NCBI RefSeq assembly: GCF_040459645.1 | Contig: NZ_JARVHQ010000002.1 | Span: 62,001-126,000 of the forward strand | Length of the DNA: 64,000 nucleotides | Source of the DNA: Bacillus cereus group sp. RP43 | Lineage (GTDB): Bacteria > Bacillota > Bacilli > Bacillales > Bacillaceae_G | Direction: 5' to 3' | Notes under the pieces: generated by a model | Database searches by the model: none | What the model was told of the DNA's origin: nothing | Seen by the model: the letters and a program-made list of their open reading frames with translations, nothing else | Program-made: the position numbers and the translations under genes | Shown: positions 43,862 through 53,125 of the stretch, piece by piece | Layout: every line of letters starts with the position of its first letter | Position numbering within the stretch: the first letter of the stretch is position 1

Positions 43862-44863
43862 ATGAACTTTATTTTCAATCTAATCGCTAGTTATGCGATT
43901 CCTGCGATACTACTCACATTCTTGTTACTACTTGTATTTGTTTTTAGCTATTTTGTAGTATACAAAAAGATATGTAAAGGAGAAAAAAATCTTACTGTAC
44001 AACAAATTATATTGTTTGTATTAATAACAGGATACTATTCCTTTGCATTATCAGCTACTTCATTTGGTCGTTCAGATGATATGGTTTTTGCAAGAACGTT
44101 TGACTTCGATGTACTTAGTGTTTATAAAAAAGCATGGAATATCTATTCGTTTTCTTCTTTTTTCCATATTATTTTAAATATAGGTATGCTTTTTCCGTTA
44201 GGAATTTTATTCCCTTTATTTAGTAAGGTTTTTCAAAAAACAAAATGGATGTTCATCATCTCAATTATAGCAAGTTTATTGATTGAAATTCTTGAATTCA
44301 CACTGCAACGCGGAAGTATGGAACTAGCCGATTTACTTCATAATACTTTAGGCATGATGCTAGGATATTCTGTGTTAAACATAGTTCTTATATTTTTGAA
44401 AAAAAATGAAACAGATACAAAAATAATCAAATATTTATACCTTCCCATTACAGTAAGTTTCGTCGCAATCGGGATAATGATTTCGTATCAAATGAAGGAA
44501 TTTGGGAATTTGCCTATTGATCCCATTACAAAAACTGATATGTCTCAAGTTACTATAAAAACATCAATAGAGTTAAAAGACGAAGGGAAAAAAATGCCTG
44601 TTTACAAAGATTACGTTACAAAAAAATCACCTGTTCGAGATGTTGAAATTCTTTCTCCAAAGGAAGCAATTCAAAAACTGAAACAAGGAGAATTTGATCC
44701 TATAGGATCTTTCAAAGCAGGTGATACATTATTCATTACAAAATATAATATAGATTACTACACTGATACAAAAGGTTTCTCTCAACCTATATATGTTTTT
44801 GAAGTACATTTAAATGATAATGACGAATATATTTGGTCTCAACCTATTTCCGCAAGGAAATAA
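43862..44863 (+). CDS. VanZ-like membrane protein
   Basis: 333 residues. Five or six hydrophobic segments lie in the first ~200 residues, including the VanZ core HIILNIGMLFPLGILFPL and LLIEILEFTLQRGSMELADLLHNTLGMM with its conserved Glu, Arg, Asp and Asn. A soluble C-terminal domain (~210-333) with an Asp/Lys-rich surface follows. AGAGGTGTAA precedes the ATG. VanZ proteins give low-level teicoplanin resistance in some systems; a role here with the neighbouring bacitracin-type transporter is speculation. Confidence 0.85.
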   Translation: MNFIFNLIASYAIPAILLTFLLLLVFVFSYFVVYKKICKGEKNLTVQQIILFVLITGYYSFALSATSFGRSDDMVFARTFDFDVLSVYKKAWNIYSFSSFFHIILNIGMLFPLGILFPLFSKVFQKTKWMFIISIIASLLIEILEFTLQRGSMELADLLHNTLGMMLGYSVLNIVLIFLKKNETDTKIIKYLYLPITVSFVAIGIMISYQMKEFGNLPIDPITKTDMSQVTIKTSIELKDEGKKMPVYKDYVTKKSPVRDVEILSPKEAIQKLKQGEFDPIGSFKAGDTLFITKYNIDYYTDTKGFSQPIYVFEVHLNDNDEYIWSQPISARK

Positions 44864-44971
44864 CGTAAATTTGGTTCTGGTTCAAAATTTTTCAAGAAAT
44901 AAACAGAGACATGAATGTATGAGGAAATATTATGAGGAGGAATAGTACTTGCTATAATTCATGATACATCG

Positions 44972-45004
44972 AAAAGGCGGAGTCCGTTTGAAGACTTCGC
45001 CTTT
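44972..45004. terminator. Terminator between VanZ-like and transporter genes
   Basis: AAAAGGCGGAGTC and GACTTCGCCTTT pair with one mismatch, followed by GTTTGT. Confidence 0.7.
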
Positions 45005-45089
45005 GTTTGTATAGTGCATGCACAGGGGATAAGGGGCATTATCCATCAACTCTCATACTTAGTTTGTAAATTTGGAGGGGATTTCTCAT

Positions 45090-45859
45090 ATGAAAATAGT
45101 AAAAATAAAAGATCTTAGTAAAGAATACAAAGGGAAAGTTTCACATACAGCACTTTCAAATATTAATTTAACAATGACAGAGGGGGAATTCGTTGGGATT
45201 ATGGTCCCTTCAGGTAGTGGGAAAACAACATTATGGAATATGATTTCTACAATTGACTCGCCAGCATCAGGCAGTGTGTTCATTGATAATCAAAATCCGA
45301 ATCAACTTTCAGCCAATGATTTGGCTTTATTTCGTAGACAGGAATTAGGGTTCGTCTTTCAATCCTTTAACCTACTGCATACATTAACAGAAAAGAGAAT
45401 ATGGTTCTTCCGCTTACATTAGATGGCATGAATGTGAAAAGAATAAATAAACGAGTAGAATCTATTTTGAAAAAATTAGGAATCAACGAAATTTTAAATA
45501 AGCGAACATATGAAATATCAGGAGGGTAAGCACAGCGAACAGCGATTGCCCGTGCACTCATTCACTCTCCTAAATTGGTTCTTGCCGATGAGCCGACAGG
45601 CAACTTAGATTCTAAAGCCTTTCAGGACGTAATGGAGATATTAACACTATTAAATAAAGAAGAAAAGGCAACAATGATGTTAGTAACGCACGATCCAGTT
45701 GCTACAAGTTACTGTGATCGTATTATTTTTATTAAAGATGGGCAGTTATACAATGAAGTTTGCTACAATGACTATCGTCCAGTATTTTATAAAAATATTA
45801 TGGACAGTCTTTCTATATTAGGGGGGAATAAACATGACTTTTCGACAGCTCGCATTTAA
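45090..45859 (+). pseudogene. BceA-type ABC ATPase, inactivated
   Basis: The gene starts at ATG 45090 after GGAGGGG. Three lesions are visible. The Walker A first Gly is Val ([11 protein letters not shown]). A one-base loss in the A-run near 45393 shifts the frame after HTLTEK. A TAA at 45528 replaces the Gln codon of the signature (SGG-stop-AQRTAIAR). The remaining Walker B (LADEPTGNLD) and D-loop regions are intact, ending 26 bp into the permease gene. No functional ATPase can be made from this copy. Confidence 0.92.
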
Positions 45860-47780
45860 TAATGTTATACGGAATCAACGAATATATCTTGGTCATTTTT
45901 TTAGTAGCACATTTGCTGTAATGATTTTTTTCACCTATGGACTACTTATCTTTCATCCGAACCTACAAGGCGAGCTGACTAATGCAAGCACCATCATGAG
46001 TACATTTGGGAAAATAGGCTTCCTATTATCGTATTACTTAATCTTTCTTTTCTCTTTCTTTTTGATTTTCTATTCTGTTAGTGCATTTTTAAAAAATAGA
46101 AAAAAAGAGTTTGGATTATTAATGTTACATGGAATGTCTTATAAGCAGCTTCATCAATTAATTTTTCTCGAAAACATGCTGATTGGAATCCCTTCTATAC
46201 TAGCAGGCATCGGGCTTGGGATGGTTTTTTCTAAATTAGTTTTACTAATTAGTGGCTCCTTATTGGCAACAAAGCATACTTTAGCATTTTACTTCCCATT
46301 AAAGTCTATGGGGATAACAGCTATTTCCTTTTTTGTTTTATTTCTACTCATTTCATTGTTTACATCAAAAATGGTGAAAATGAATGTGCTTGTAGAACTC
46401 ATTAAATCAGAGGAAAAACCAAAACCTGCACCCAAAGTGTCCGTTTGGATATCCTTTTTGGCAATTATCTTAATTGGAACAGGTTACTTTTTCGTCCACC
46501 ACAGTATCGTCGCGTTGGATTACATGAGTTGGAATCAATTATTCCTACTCGTAGGAGTAGGTGTCTTATTAATTGTATGTGGAACCTATTTTTTCTTTAC
46601 TCAATTGTGTGTATATGTGTTATCCGCTTTAAAAAATAGAGAAGCTACATTCTTTAAAAGAATTAATCTACTTGTTATTTCAGAATTGATGTATCGAATG
46701 AAAGATAATGCGAGAACGTTCTTTATCGTTACAATTATATCAGCAGTATCTTTTACAGCAATTGGAGTTTGTACGGCTATCGCAAATCCTGAATTGGCAA
46801 AACATGAGACCCCATATGCATTTACCTATCAATCGGATAAGGGGAATACACTAGAAGAATCCCATATTGAAGAGATAAAAAAACAATTAAAAGAATCTGG
46901 ATTTTCTTATAAACTTGTAGCAACAAAATTTAAAAGGGCACAAAATGGGCCGAGTTTAATTAATCTTTCTACGTATAATGAATACGCTAAAAAATTAGGG
47001 TATGAAATAGAGAAATTAACAAATGAAAATGAAAGTATCATTATAATATCACAGAAAAATCAAAAAACTGCAGAGTATCTAAATCCTTTTGAATTAAAAT
47101 ATGGTGAACTAGAAGTATCACTTTCTGTTCAAAAAACAGTTTATATCCCAGAATTAACGACTACATTGGAAAGCCCTTATATTGTCTCTGATGCTGTTTA
47201 CAATAAGGTCCTAAATGTTCAACAAGAAGGCGTACTCCGAGATTACACCATATACGGTTTTATCGTTAAAAATTGGCCTGAAACAACTGCAATTTCTACA
47301 AAACTTATGAAGTTCATTGGTACGAGTCAAGATGATTATTATACCTTTTCATCTTTGAATTTAAAATGGCTTGAACTGAAACAACAAAACGGATTATTTT
47401 CTATTACAAGTGTATTGGTGGGAATTTTATTTTTCGTATTTACACTAAGTTTTTTATATTTTCGTCTATTTACTGATCTAGAACGTGATCAAGAGCAATA
47501 TCAAATGATTTCAAAATTAGGTTTAAGCCAAAAAGAGTTAAAGCAAATTGTGACAAAACAAATGATGATTCTATTTTTCTTACCGATTGTAGTGGCTATG
47601 GTTCACAGCAGTTTTGCATTTCTAACTTTTCACCAATTAGGACAAAGAGTAAGTAAGGAAATGTCCGTTATTCAAAGTTCAATTGTTGTATTAGTAAGCT
47701 TTACTTGTATGCAAATTATTTACTTCCTTATTATTAGAAGTAACTATATAAAACGCATATGTACAAAAATATATTTATAA
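45834..47780 (+). CDS. BceB-type ABC transporter permease
   Basis: 648 residues, the normal length. MTFRQLAFNNVIRNQRIYLG opens the protein. Ten hydrophobic segments are arranged as in BceB: one N-terminal, a central block (~50-260), a large external domain (~310-500) and the last three helices. This class, with a BceA ATPase and BceRS kinase-regulator pair, senses and removes bacitracin-like peptides. GGGGGG precedes the ATG. The ATPase upstream is dead, so it would need a chromosomal partner or is itself on the way to decay. Confidence 0.92.
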   Translation: MTFRQLAFNNVIRNQRIYLGHFFSSTFAVMIFFTYGLLIFHPNLQGELTNASTIMSTFGKIGFLLSYYLIFLFSFFLIFYSVSAFLKNRKKEFGLLMLHGMSYKQLHQLIFLENMLIGIPSILAGIGLGMVFSKLVLLISGSLLATKHTLAFYFPLKSMGITAISFFVLFLLISLFTSKMVKMNVLVELIKSEEKPKPAPKVSVWISFLAIILIGTGYFFVHHSIVALDYMSWNQLFLLVGVGVLLIVCGTYFFFTQLCVYVLSALKNREATFFKRINLLVISELMYRMKDNARTFFIVTIISAVSFTAIGVCTAIANPELAKHETPYAFTYQSDKGNTLEESHIEEIKKQLKESGFSYKLVATKFKRAQNGPSLINLSTYNEYAKKLGYEIEKLTNENESIIIISQKNQKTAEYLNPFELKYGELEVSLSVQKTVYIPELTTTLESPYIVSDAVYNKVLNVQQEGVLRDYTIYGFIVKNWPETTAISTKLMKFIGTSQDDYYTFSSLNLKWLELKQQNGLFSITSVLVGILFFVFTLSFLYFRLFTDLERDQEQYQMISKLGLSQKELKQIVTKQMMILFFLPIVVAMVHSSFAFLTFHQLGQRVSKEMSVIQSSIVVLVSFTCMQIIYFLIIRSNYIKRICTKIYL

Positions 47781-47799
47781 AAAAGATAATCTAAAAATT

Positions 47800-47844
47800 G
47801 AAGGTGCAGACTCAATCACTAAATATGATTGAGTCTGCACCTTC
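47800..47844 (+). terminator. Terminator of the permease gene
   Basis: GAAGGTGCAGACTCAATCA and TGATTGAGTCTGCACCTTC form a perfect 19-bp stem with a 7-nt loop. Confidence 0.85.
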
Positions 47845-48066
47845 AGTATGTTGAAAAATATAACAAGATTAATCTGTGTTTGTTCCGATTTTTCTTGACT
47901 TAATAATTTATGAGTGGATCCAAAAAGAAGGAATGGTTGCTGTACCCATTATATTTAAAATACAATATTTATTTTAAAATCCAAAAATTGTCATTCTTAT
48001 ATTATTTACTTTTATATTCGGAATTTCATTCCAGATGTAAAATTCCAATCATAATAACAAGGCATT

Positions 48067-48416
48067 GAAAAACAAAAAAGGAACGTATCATAAATATTAT
48101 ATCTATTTTTGAGGAAGTATTTCCATACGCTGAAAATCTAAAAAGTACCTGGTTATTTCCTTCTCGAAAAGGTGATAAACCCATTAGTAAAATTCAAGCC
48201 TATCGACAGTTACAAAAAGCTGGAGATTTTGCCGGAGTAGAATCATTAGGTACTCATACTATGCGTAAAACATTTGGATATTGGTTTTACAAGCAAACAA
48301 ATGATATTGCTATGCTACAAGAAATATTGAATCATAGTACACCACAAATCACATTAAGGTACATTGGAATCAATAAGGAAGAAAAAGATAATATACTCGA
48401 TACATTTCGCATCTAA
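48067..48416 (+). pseudogene. Tyrosine recombinase, 3' half only
   Basis: ERIINIISIFEEVFPYAENL through to the end matches residues ~80-190 of the recombinase at 24840 almost exactly, including HTMRKTF and LNHSTPQITLRYIG. The 5' part with the first catalytic Arg is missing. With the upstream-region copy at 42855 it looks like one integrase locus split by the 5-kb transporter segment. Confidence 0.9.
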
Positions 48417-48781
48417 TTTAATTTAGTGTTTAGTAATACTAAATAGGTTCTCCAATAATATATGAGTAGGTTATGTTTTTGATATTTGGTGAAAGCTTGC
48501 TACCTGTTGAAGAATACGTGGAGATAGATATCGCTGCAGTTCTTCAGCGTGTCCAGAGATAATATAGTTGTTTAATTTACAATAAAGTTGTTTAAAAAGC
48601 GCCAGTCATGTTATTCAACAATTGGGCCATTTTCTGGAATAAAGCGATTGCTAAAAATACAGAATTTTGAAATAATTGTTATTAAGTTAAATGGCAGGAT
48701 TTTAGAATATGACCGAAACATATTGTATATAAAAAAATTAACATTAGTTTCTTAATTCTTTTTATGGGGAGGAAGAGTCGG
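48417..48781. other. Intergenic stretch
   Basis: AT-rich with no convincing gene; GGGGAGG at 48767 serves the next gene. Confidence 0.4.
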
Positions 48782-49144
48782 ATGGAAATAAAATGGATAG
48801 GTGTTAGCGTCCTCACCGGATTCTTTCTACTGGAGCTTGGTGCAATGGCTGCGTTCAGTTACTGGGGTTATCATATCAAGACAGGGGCAGCGGTCAAAAT
48901 TATACTCGCGGTTGCCACGCCACTAGTCATAGCCACTCTATGGGGGATGTTTCTCTCCCCGAAGGCGTCGCTCCCCATCTTCTCCTTCCCCATTCGAACT
49001 ACGCTTAAGCTGGTTGTGTTCATTGTTGCTTCCGCAGCTTTGTACGCAAGTGGGCAAAGCGCGTTCGCAGTTACTTTTCTGACGGTGTCCCTTCTTATCG
49101 TGGCAGCAGTCTTCATCTTGAAGCTTCATAAAGTAAATATGTGA
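48782..49144 (+). CDS. YrdB/DUF2568-like membrane protein
   Basis: 120 residues with four hydrophobic segments; LRAVTPLVIATLWGMF-type context (ATPLVIATLWGMFLSPKAS) and LKLVVFIVASAALYASGQ are the conserved blocks of the YrdB family. GGGGAGG lies 10 bp before the ATG at 48782. Its codon use is clearly GC-richer than its neighbours (GCG, CTC, GCC codons), suggesting transfer from another genus such as Paenibacillus-like hosts. Function unknown. Confidence 0.82.
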   Translation: MEIKWIGVSVLTGFFLLELGAMAAFSYWGYHIKTGAAVKIILAVATPLVIATLWGMFLSPKASLPIFSFPIRTTLKLVVFIVASAALYASGQSAFAVTFLTVSLLIVAAVFILKLHKVNM

Positions 49145-49188
49145 AGTGGATTAGCCTAAAACCGAACTTCAATAATCGGGCGCTTTAA

Positions 49189-49377
49189 TTGAGCAAGGAT
49201 CACAAAAATCAACAAACTTTATTCAAAAGCTACAACAAAGCATATAAATTTCGTATCTATCCAACGAAGGAACAAAAAATATTTATTGTTAAAACCATTG
49301 GGTGCAATCACTTTGTATTCAATTTCTTATTGAGCGAATGGGGCAGTTTATTTAAAGAAGTAAATCAAATTGTATAG
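49189..49377 (+). pseudogene. TnpB (IS200/IS605 type) N-terminal remnant
   Basis: KAYKFRIYPTKEQKIFIVKT followed by IGCNHFVFNFLL is the N-terminal helix-turn-helix region of TnpB/OrfB. The frame stops at 63 codons, without the RuvC-like domain or zinc finger. No element ends are evident. Confidence 0.85.
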
Positions 49378-49515
49378 GCTACAAAAAAGAAAGCAAACTA
49401 AAATCGTGGGTGCTGATGACGAAAAAACACAACTCCGCTATCTGTATATAGTGTATTTATTATAGTTGGCATCCTTGAAGGAATAACTAAATCAAGCTAC
49501 AAAGGTGGTGAAAAA

Positions 49516-49641
49516 ATGGCTAAAAATAAGAATAATCAATTGAAGAACAATAAAAATGCTGTACCAAAAGCAGATGTAGAATTTGCGGGAGAAAATGGAC
49601 TTGAAAAAATCGCATTAAGAGCCCAAAAAAAATCAAAATAA
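49516..49641 (+). CDS. Short Lys/Asn-rich protein (41 aa)
   Basis: MAKNKNNQLKNNKNAVPKAD, then VEFAGENGLEKIALRAQKKSK. AAAGGTGGTG precedes the ATG. The composition (small, Lys/Asn-rich, no Cys or Trp) recalls minor small spore proteins of Bacillus, but I cannot name a family. Confidence 0.55.
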   Translation: MAKNKNNQLKNNKNAVPKADVEFAGENGLEKIALRAQKKSK

Positions 49642-49800
49642 GTAAACAATAGGGGGCAGTAAATCTGTCCCTTTGTTCCTCAAAATTAACATAGTTCTTC
49701 AAAAAAATAAGCATCTTTTGTTAGCATAAAACCAATGTATTGCAAACCTGGAAAGTCCCCTCAGAAGTTCTGAAAGTACTTTCCATTCACATAATTAGTG

Positions 49801-50298
49801 TTATCGTAAGTCAATGTTATTGTTAGTTTGGATTCGACTTTTGTATAGTTGACGAAATTTGATGAAAGAGATAATTCTCCAAGGTAAGATATATCCCAGT
49901 GCTACAGTCATAAATAGTGCTGCTTCTGTTTGTGGACCTAGCCATTTTAAATAATCACGAAGTAAAAAACGGATAATAAGTACGATGAGAAAGGTAATAA
50001 TAAAGCTCTTGTTTCTTACAGCATAAATATGCTGATCGAATCGGAGTTCATAGTGAGTGGTCCAAATAAGTGGAATTGACAAAAGAAATCCAAAGATAGC
50101 TGCACAAATCCATTCCCAGCCAGCGGCATGTGCTTTTGGATTTAAGATGATGTGAATGCAGGGGAGTAACAAAAATAGTATGGGTAAGAGAATGCGGGTT
50201 CCGTTCCCTTTAATAGGGCGATACATTGCCAAAGTTCTACGCCATATGACTAACGCAGCAATTATGATCACAATAGAGTAAAACGAAGAAGAATCCAT
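49801..50298 (-). CDS. CcdC-like (DUF1453) membrane protein
   Basis: 165 residues with four or five hydrophobic helices. RRTLAMYRPIKGNGTRILLP, then WTTHYELRFDQHIYAVRNKSF and DYLKWLGPQTEAALFMTVAL match the CcdC/DUF1453 pattern. The ATG at 50298 follows GAGGTGAAATC; the longer frame upstream is not used. CcdC is linked to cytochrome c maturation in some Bacillus; the plasmid role is unknown. Confidence 0.8.
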   Translation of the reverse strand: MDSSSFYSIVIIIAALVIWRRTLAMYRPIKGNGTRILLPILFLLLPCIHIILNPKAHAAGWEWICAAIFGFLLSIPLIWTTHYELRFDQHIYAVRNKSFIITFLIVLIIRFLLRDYLKWLGPQTEAALFMTVALGYILPWRIISFIKFRQLYKSRIQTNNNIDLR

Positions 50299-51169
50299 GA
50301 TTTCACCTCGACACATAGAATATTTCAATTATATGGAAAGTACAGATGGTTGGATAGTGGTATTCATCCTGATTGGGGAAATATAACATTAATTTATGAT
50401 ATCATATATAGGTATTTGCCATTACATACTATCGCAAGAGGTAAGCAAAGAGGCTTATCCCTTATGTATCAAGGATTACGCCTTTTTTTCTTTTGAAAGA
50501 TTTATAGAAAAAAACATACTTGTTTTATTAAGTATGCAGTCTCAGAATTGTCCTTATTTCCAATATGAAAATCGCATATTTGCTAGTTAGTTTAATACTT
50601 TTTGTAATGGAACAGCTGTAATCTAAAATTATGATTTGAGTATATACAATACCCCTGGCATATAGCTAATAGCATATAGCGCGCTTATAGCTAAACAACA
50701 AGTCCACTGCCAAAATAGGGCTATTTTTTTCTGCCTTTTGTGATAATATCGGTGTTGCCGTTTCACGCATTAGTTTATATTCAAGCTGTGCAGTGATAAT
50801 AAAGCTGTTTAATTGTAAACGTAAAAGAGCGATATCCTAAAAACTACGATAGACGGTATAATAAAAGCAATATATATAGAAATACGTTTGCTTTCGAAAG
50901 GGAGTACATATAGGAAAATAAAAAAGGGCAAGTTGAAAAGGAAGCTGTCTTTTATTCGAATCCATTATTTGATCCTGTTTATCATAAAATAGTTTTATAT
51001 AAGTGGAAAAAGGATTCTGTTGCAAAGTAGTTGAAATGTAAGAAATCTGTGGTTAATGAAGACGAATTTTATGCCAGCATTAACAATCTATGTAATTCAT
51101 TATACGCTGAAAAAAAAGCTTGGTTGCAAACTTCGTTTTTTTTATAGGGCATGAATGGTTTCTGTCCCT
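50299..51169. other. Long stretch without a supported gene
   Basis: About 870 AT-rich bases. A 64-codon ORF at 50396 lacks a ribosome binding site. GATTCTGTTGCAAAGT at 51013-51028 is an IS6-type (IS240-like) end remnant. A TTAATATAGCT-like set of short repeats near 50650-50700 is weak. Confidence 0.45.
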
Positions 51170-51212
51170 TTTGTTGTAACAATATTAAATTTGAACCTTT
51201 TGTTACAACAAA
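51170..51212. repeat. Inverted pair of TTTGTTGTAACAA motifs
   Basis: TTTGTTGTAACAA (51170-51182) and TTGTTACAACAAA (51200-51212) are perfect 13-bp inverted repeats. Each is itself close to a palindrome, so this may be an operator rather than an RNA hairpin; no gene follows directly. Confidence 0.65.
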
Positions 51213-51274
51213 CATAATTATTGAGGATTAGATATAACCTATAATACAAAATTACATGTATTTTGCTCGAATCC

Positions 51275-51402
51275 CATGCTCATCAACTTAAGAAATTAAT
51301 TGTTCCCCGAAATGAAAAAGTGAACTGAATTTTCATAGACAACTATGAAGGGATAAAACTTTCATTTTGGAGATACTCTAAAATATCAGCTTGATAGTGA
51401 TG
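51275..51402. mobile_element. 128-bp IS231-derived mini-element
   Basis: Starts CATGCTCATCAACTTAAG and ends AGCTTGATAGTGATG, both IS231-type ends, with no coding sequence between. The left half aligns with 28641-28740 and with IS231 left-end sequence. Looks like an internally deleted IS231 (MITE-like). Confidence 0.7.
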
Positions 51403-51536
51403 TAGTGAGCCACTGTATACAAATTATAAATAGATAGGATTTTATACCAAATCTATATAATTAATGTGAAAAGATCTTCCTTTATCTTTGAATGTAAGTT
51501 CTTATATTAGAGTTTAAAGTGGTTAATAGAAGTAAT

Positions 51537-51573
51537 AAAAAGGAACTTGTAGTTTTCTATAAGTTCCTTTTTT
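51537..51573. terminator. Bidirectional hairpin
   Basis: AAAAAGGAACTT and AAGTTCCTTTTTT with a 12-nt loop. Confidence 0.75.
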
Positions 51574-51805
51574 AGAATCTATGTAGAGTCTCATAATAGT
51601 AAAAAACAATATTTCTTTTTAACTAAACGTGACATTCAGCCTGAAATGATAGGAAGGCAAGGAACATACAACAAAAACGAATAGAAAGAAAAGGGCCTAG
51701 GCTTTCAAAGTCTTTACGAGTTAGTAAACCATTTGTAAAAGGAGCACCTGAGTTTTTATATCATAGAGATGGTCTAGGAGAACATTGGGTAGAGATGGAT
51801 TATAG
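51574..51805. other. Remnant coding stretch
   Basis: Reading + strand gives KPFVKGAPEFLYHRDGLGEH, then WVEMD, which looks like a real but unrecognised protein fragment, cut at the IS6 end at 51806. Confidence 0.4.
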
Positions 51806-51823
51806 GGTTCTGTTGCAAAGTTT
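51806..51823. mobile_element. IS6-type (IS240-like) terminal repeat
   Basis: GGTTCTGTTGCAAAGTTT matches the terminal repeat of IS6/IS240 elements. No transposase adjoins it; it marks the left edge of the isoaspartyl peptidase island. Confidence 0.75.
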
Positions 51824-51837
51824 CTCAAGAGATAAAC

Positions 51838-51869
51838 AAAGGCGAAGACATCAAACAGACTCCGCCTTT
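51838..51869 (-). terminator. Terminator of the iadA operon
   Basis: On the - strand AAAGGCGGAGTC and GTCTTCGCCTTT pair with one mismatch, ~50 bp beyond the iadA stop. Confidence 0.7.
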
Positions 51870-51916
51870 TCGGTGTATTATGAATTGCAACAATTACTAG
51901 AAGTTTCTTGTCTTTT

Positions 51917-53089
51917 CTATTCAAATGTTCCCTTCGCTATCGGAACTTTATTTTCTACCATAAACTTGCCTTTTGCAATGACGCTGTGAATATCCAACGT
52001 TTCTTTTTCCAACAATACGATGTCAGCATCCTTCCCGGTTTGGATACAGCCCTTACTTGAAAGCTTCAGCAATTGTGCGGGATTCATGGTAATGACTTCC
52101 AGTGCCGTTTCTAACGGAATACCTTCCACTAAAACAGATTCTCGTACTTCGTGAAATAGCGAAGATACTTTTCCGACTTGAAGGCCTGCATACTCTCCAT
52201 TATTGTCAAAGAAAGGGAGGCTGGCCTGTCCATCTGAGGAGAAGGTGATGTGTCCGACTGGGACCCCATCTTCAAGCATTATACGTAATGCCTCACTGCA
52301 TTTCACTTCTCCGTTCTCCAAAAATTGAGGAGTAGTACTTGTGGTAAAGTCTACGTAACCGCCTCGTTTTGCGTAATCAATACCCGCTCTGAATAATTCT
52401 TCGTTTCGGTTTATATGTGTTGGATGGAAGTGCCGAATCGGAATGTTGGTTTTATCTGCAATTTCATGCAACAATGAAAGTTTTCCCTCTCCGTCCCCTA
52501 CATGAACTTCTAATAGGCCAGCTTTTCCTGACAGAATGCCGCCATTGCGTGCGGCAGTGGCGACTTTAACTATCTCCTCAAATGTAGGTTCTGATGATCT
52601 ATGGTCGGAGATAGCAATCTCTCCAACACCGATAATTTTGTCAATTAAAATAATATCATCTTCGATTTTTCCCGTCAGCGTTTTTACTGGCACTTGATAG
52701 GAGCCTGTGTGAATGAAACAAGAAACTCCCTCTTCTTCAAGTGCCCGCGCCTTGGCAAGCAGACTTTCCATTTTACGTGTTGTCCCGTCAGTACCGAGTA
52801 AACCGACTAGTGTTGTAATACCTGCAGTTGTAATATCAGTGAGCATCAGCTCAGGTGTGCGGGTTTTGAATCCGCCTTCTCCGCCTCCACCAATAATATG
52901 AACGTGTGAATCGATAAATCCTGGAACAACCAAAAGATTTGCCGCATCAATGACTAGAATAGGAGCAAAGTTGTTAGGAATTGCGATTCTATCATCTATG
53001 AATGCGATTTTATCATCTGCAATTAATATGTCTTTCCGTCCTAGGTAGTTGGGTCCGTATACTTCTCCATTTTTTATTAAGGTAATCAA
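51917..53089 (-). CDS. iadA: Isoaspartyl dipeptidase (beta-aspartyl peptidase)
   Basis: 390 residues of the amidohydrolase superfamily. The HxH metal motif is in DSHVHIIGGGGEGG near residue 60. EIAISDHRSSEPTFEE, HVGDGEGKLSLL, RHFHPTHINRNEELF and the catalytic Asp in TFSSDGQASLP are all typical of IadA. The enzyme splits beta-aspartyl dipeptides from isomerised protein Asx. It starts with TTG, 9 bp after AGGAGG. It lies 36 bp downstream of the carrier gene and is probably co-transcribed from its sigma-54 promoter. All metal ligands that I can place are present. Confidence 0.92.
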   Translation of the reverse strand: MITLIKNGEVYGPNYLGRKDILIADDKIAFIDDRIAIPNNFAPILVIDAANLLVVPGFIDSHVHIIGGGGEGGFKTRTPELMLTDITTAGITTLVGLLGTDGTTRKMESLLAKARALEEEGVSCFIHTGSYQVPVKTLTGKIEDDIILIDKIIGVGEIAISDHRSSEPTFEEIVKVATAARNGGILSGKAGLLEVHVGDGEGKLSLLHEIADKTNIPIRHFHPTHINRNEELFRAGIDYAKRGGYVDFTTSTTPQFLENGEVKCSEALRIMLEDGVPVGHITFSSDGQASLPFFDNNGEYAGLQVGKVSSLFHEVRESVLVEGIPLETALEVITMNPAQLLKLSSKGCIQTGKDADIVLLEKETLDIHSVIAKGKFMVENKVPIAKGTFE

Positions 53090-53125
53090 TTCTTTTTTCC
53101 TCCTGTCAATACTTTTCGTTTCATA

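Noticed and set aside
50396..50590. 64-aa ORF in the gap before the mini-IS231
   Set aside because: No ribosome binding site and no family signal.
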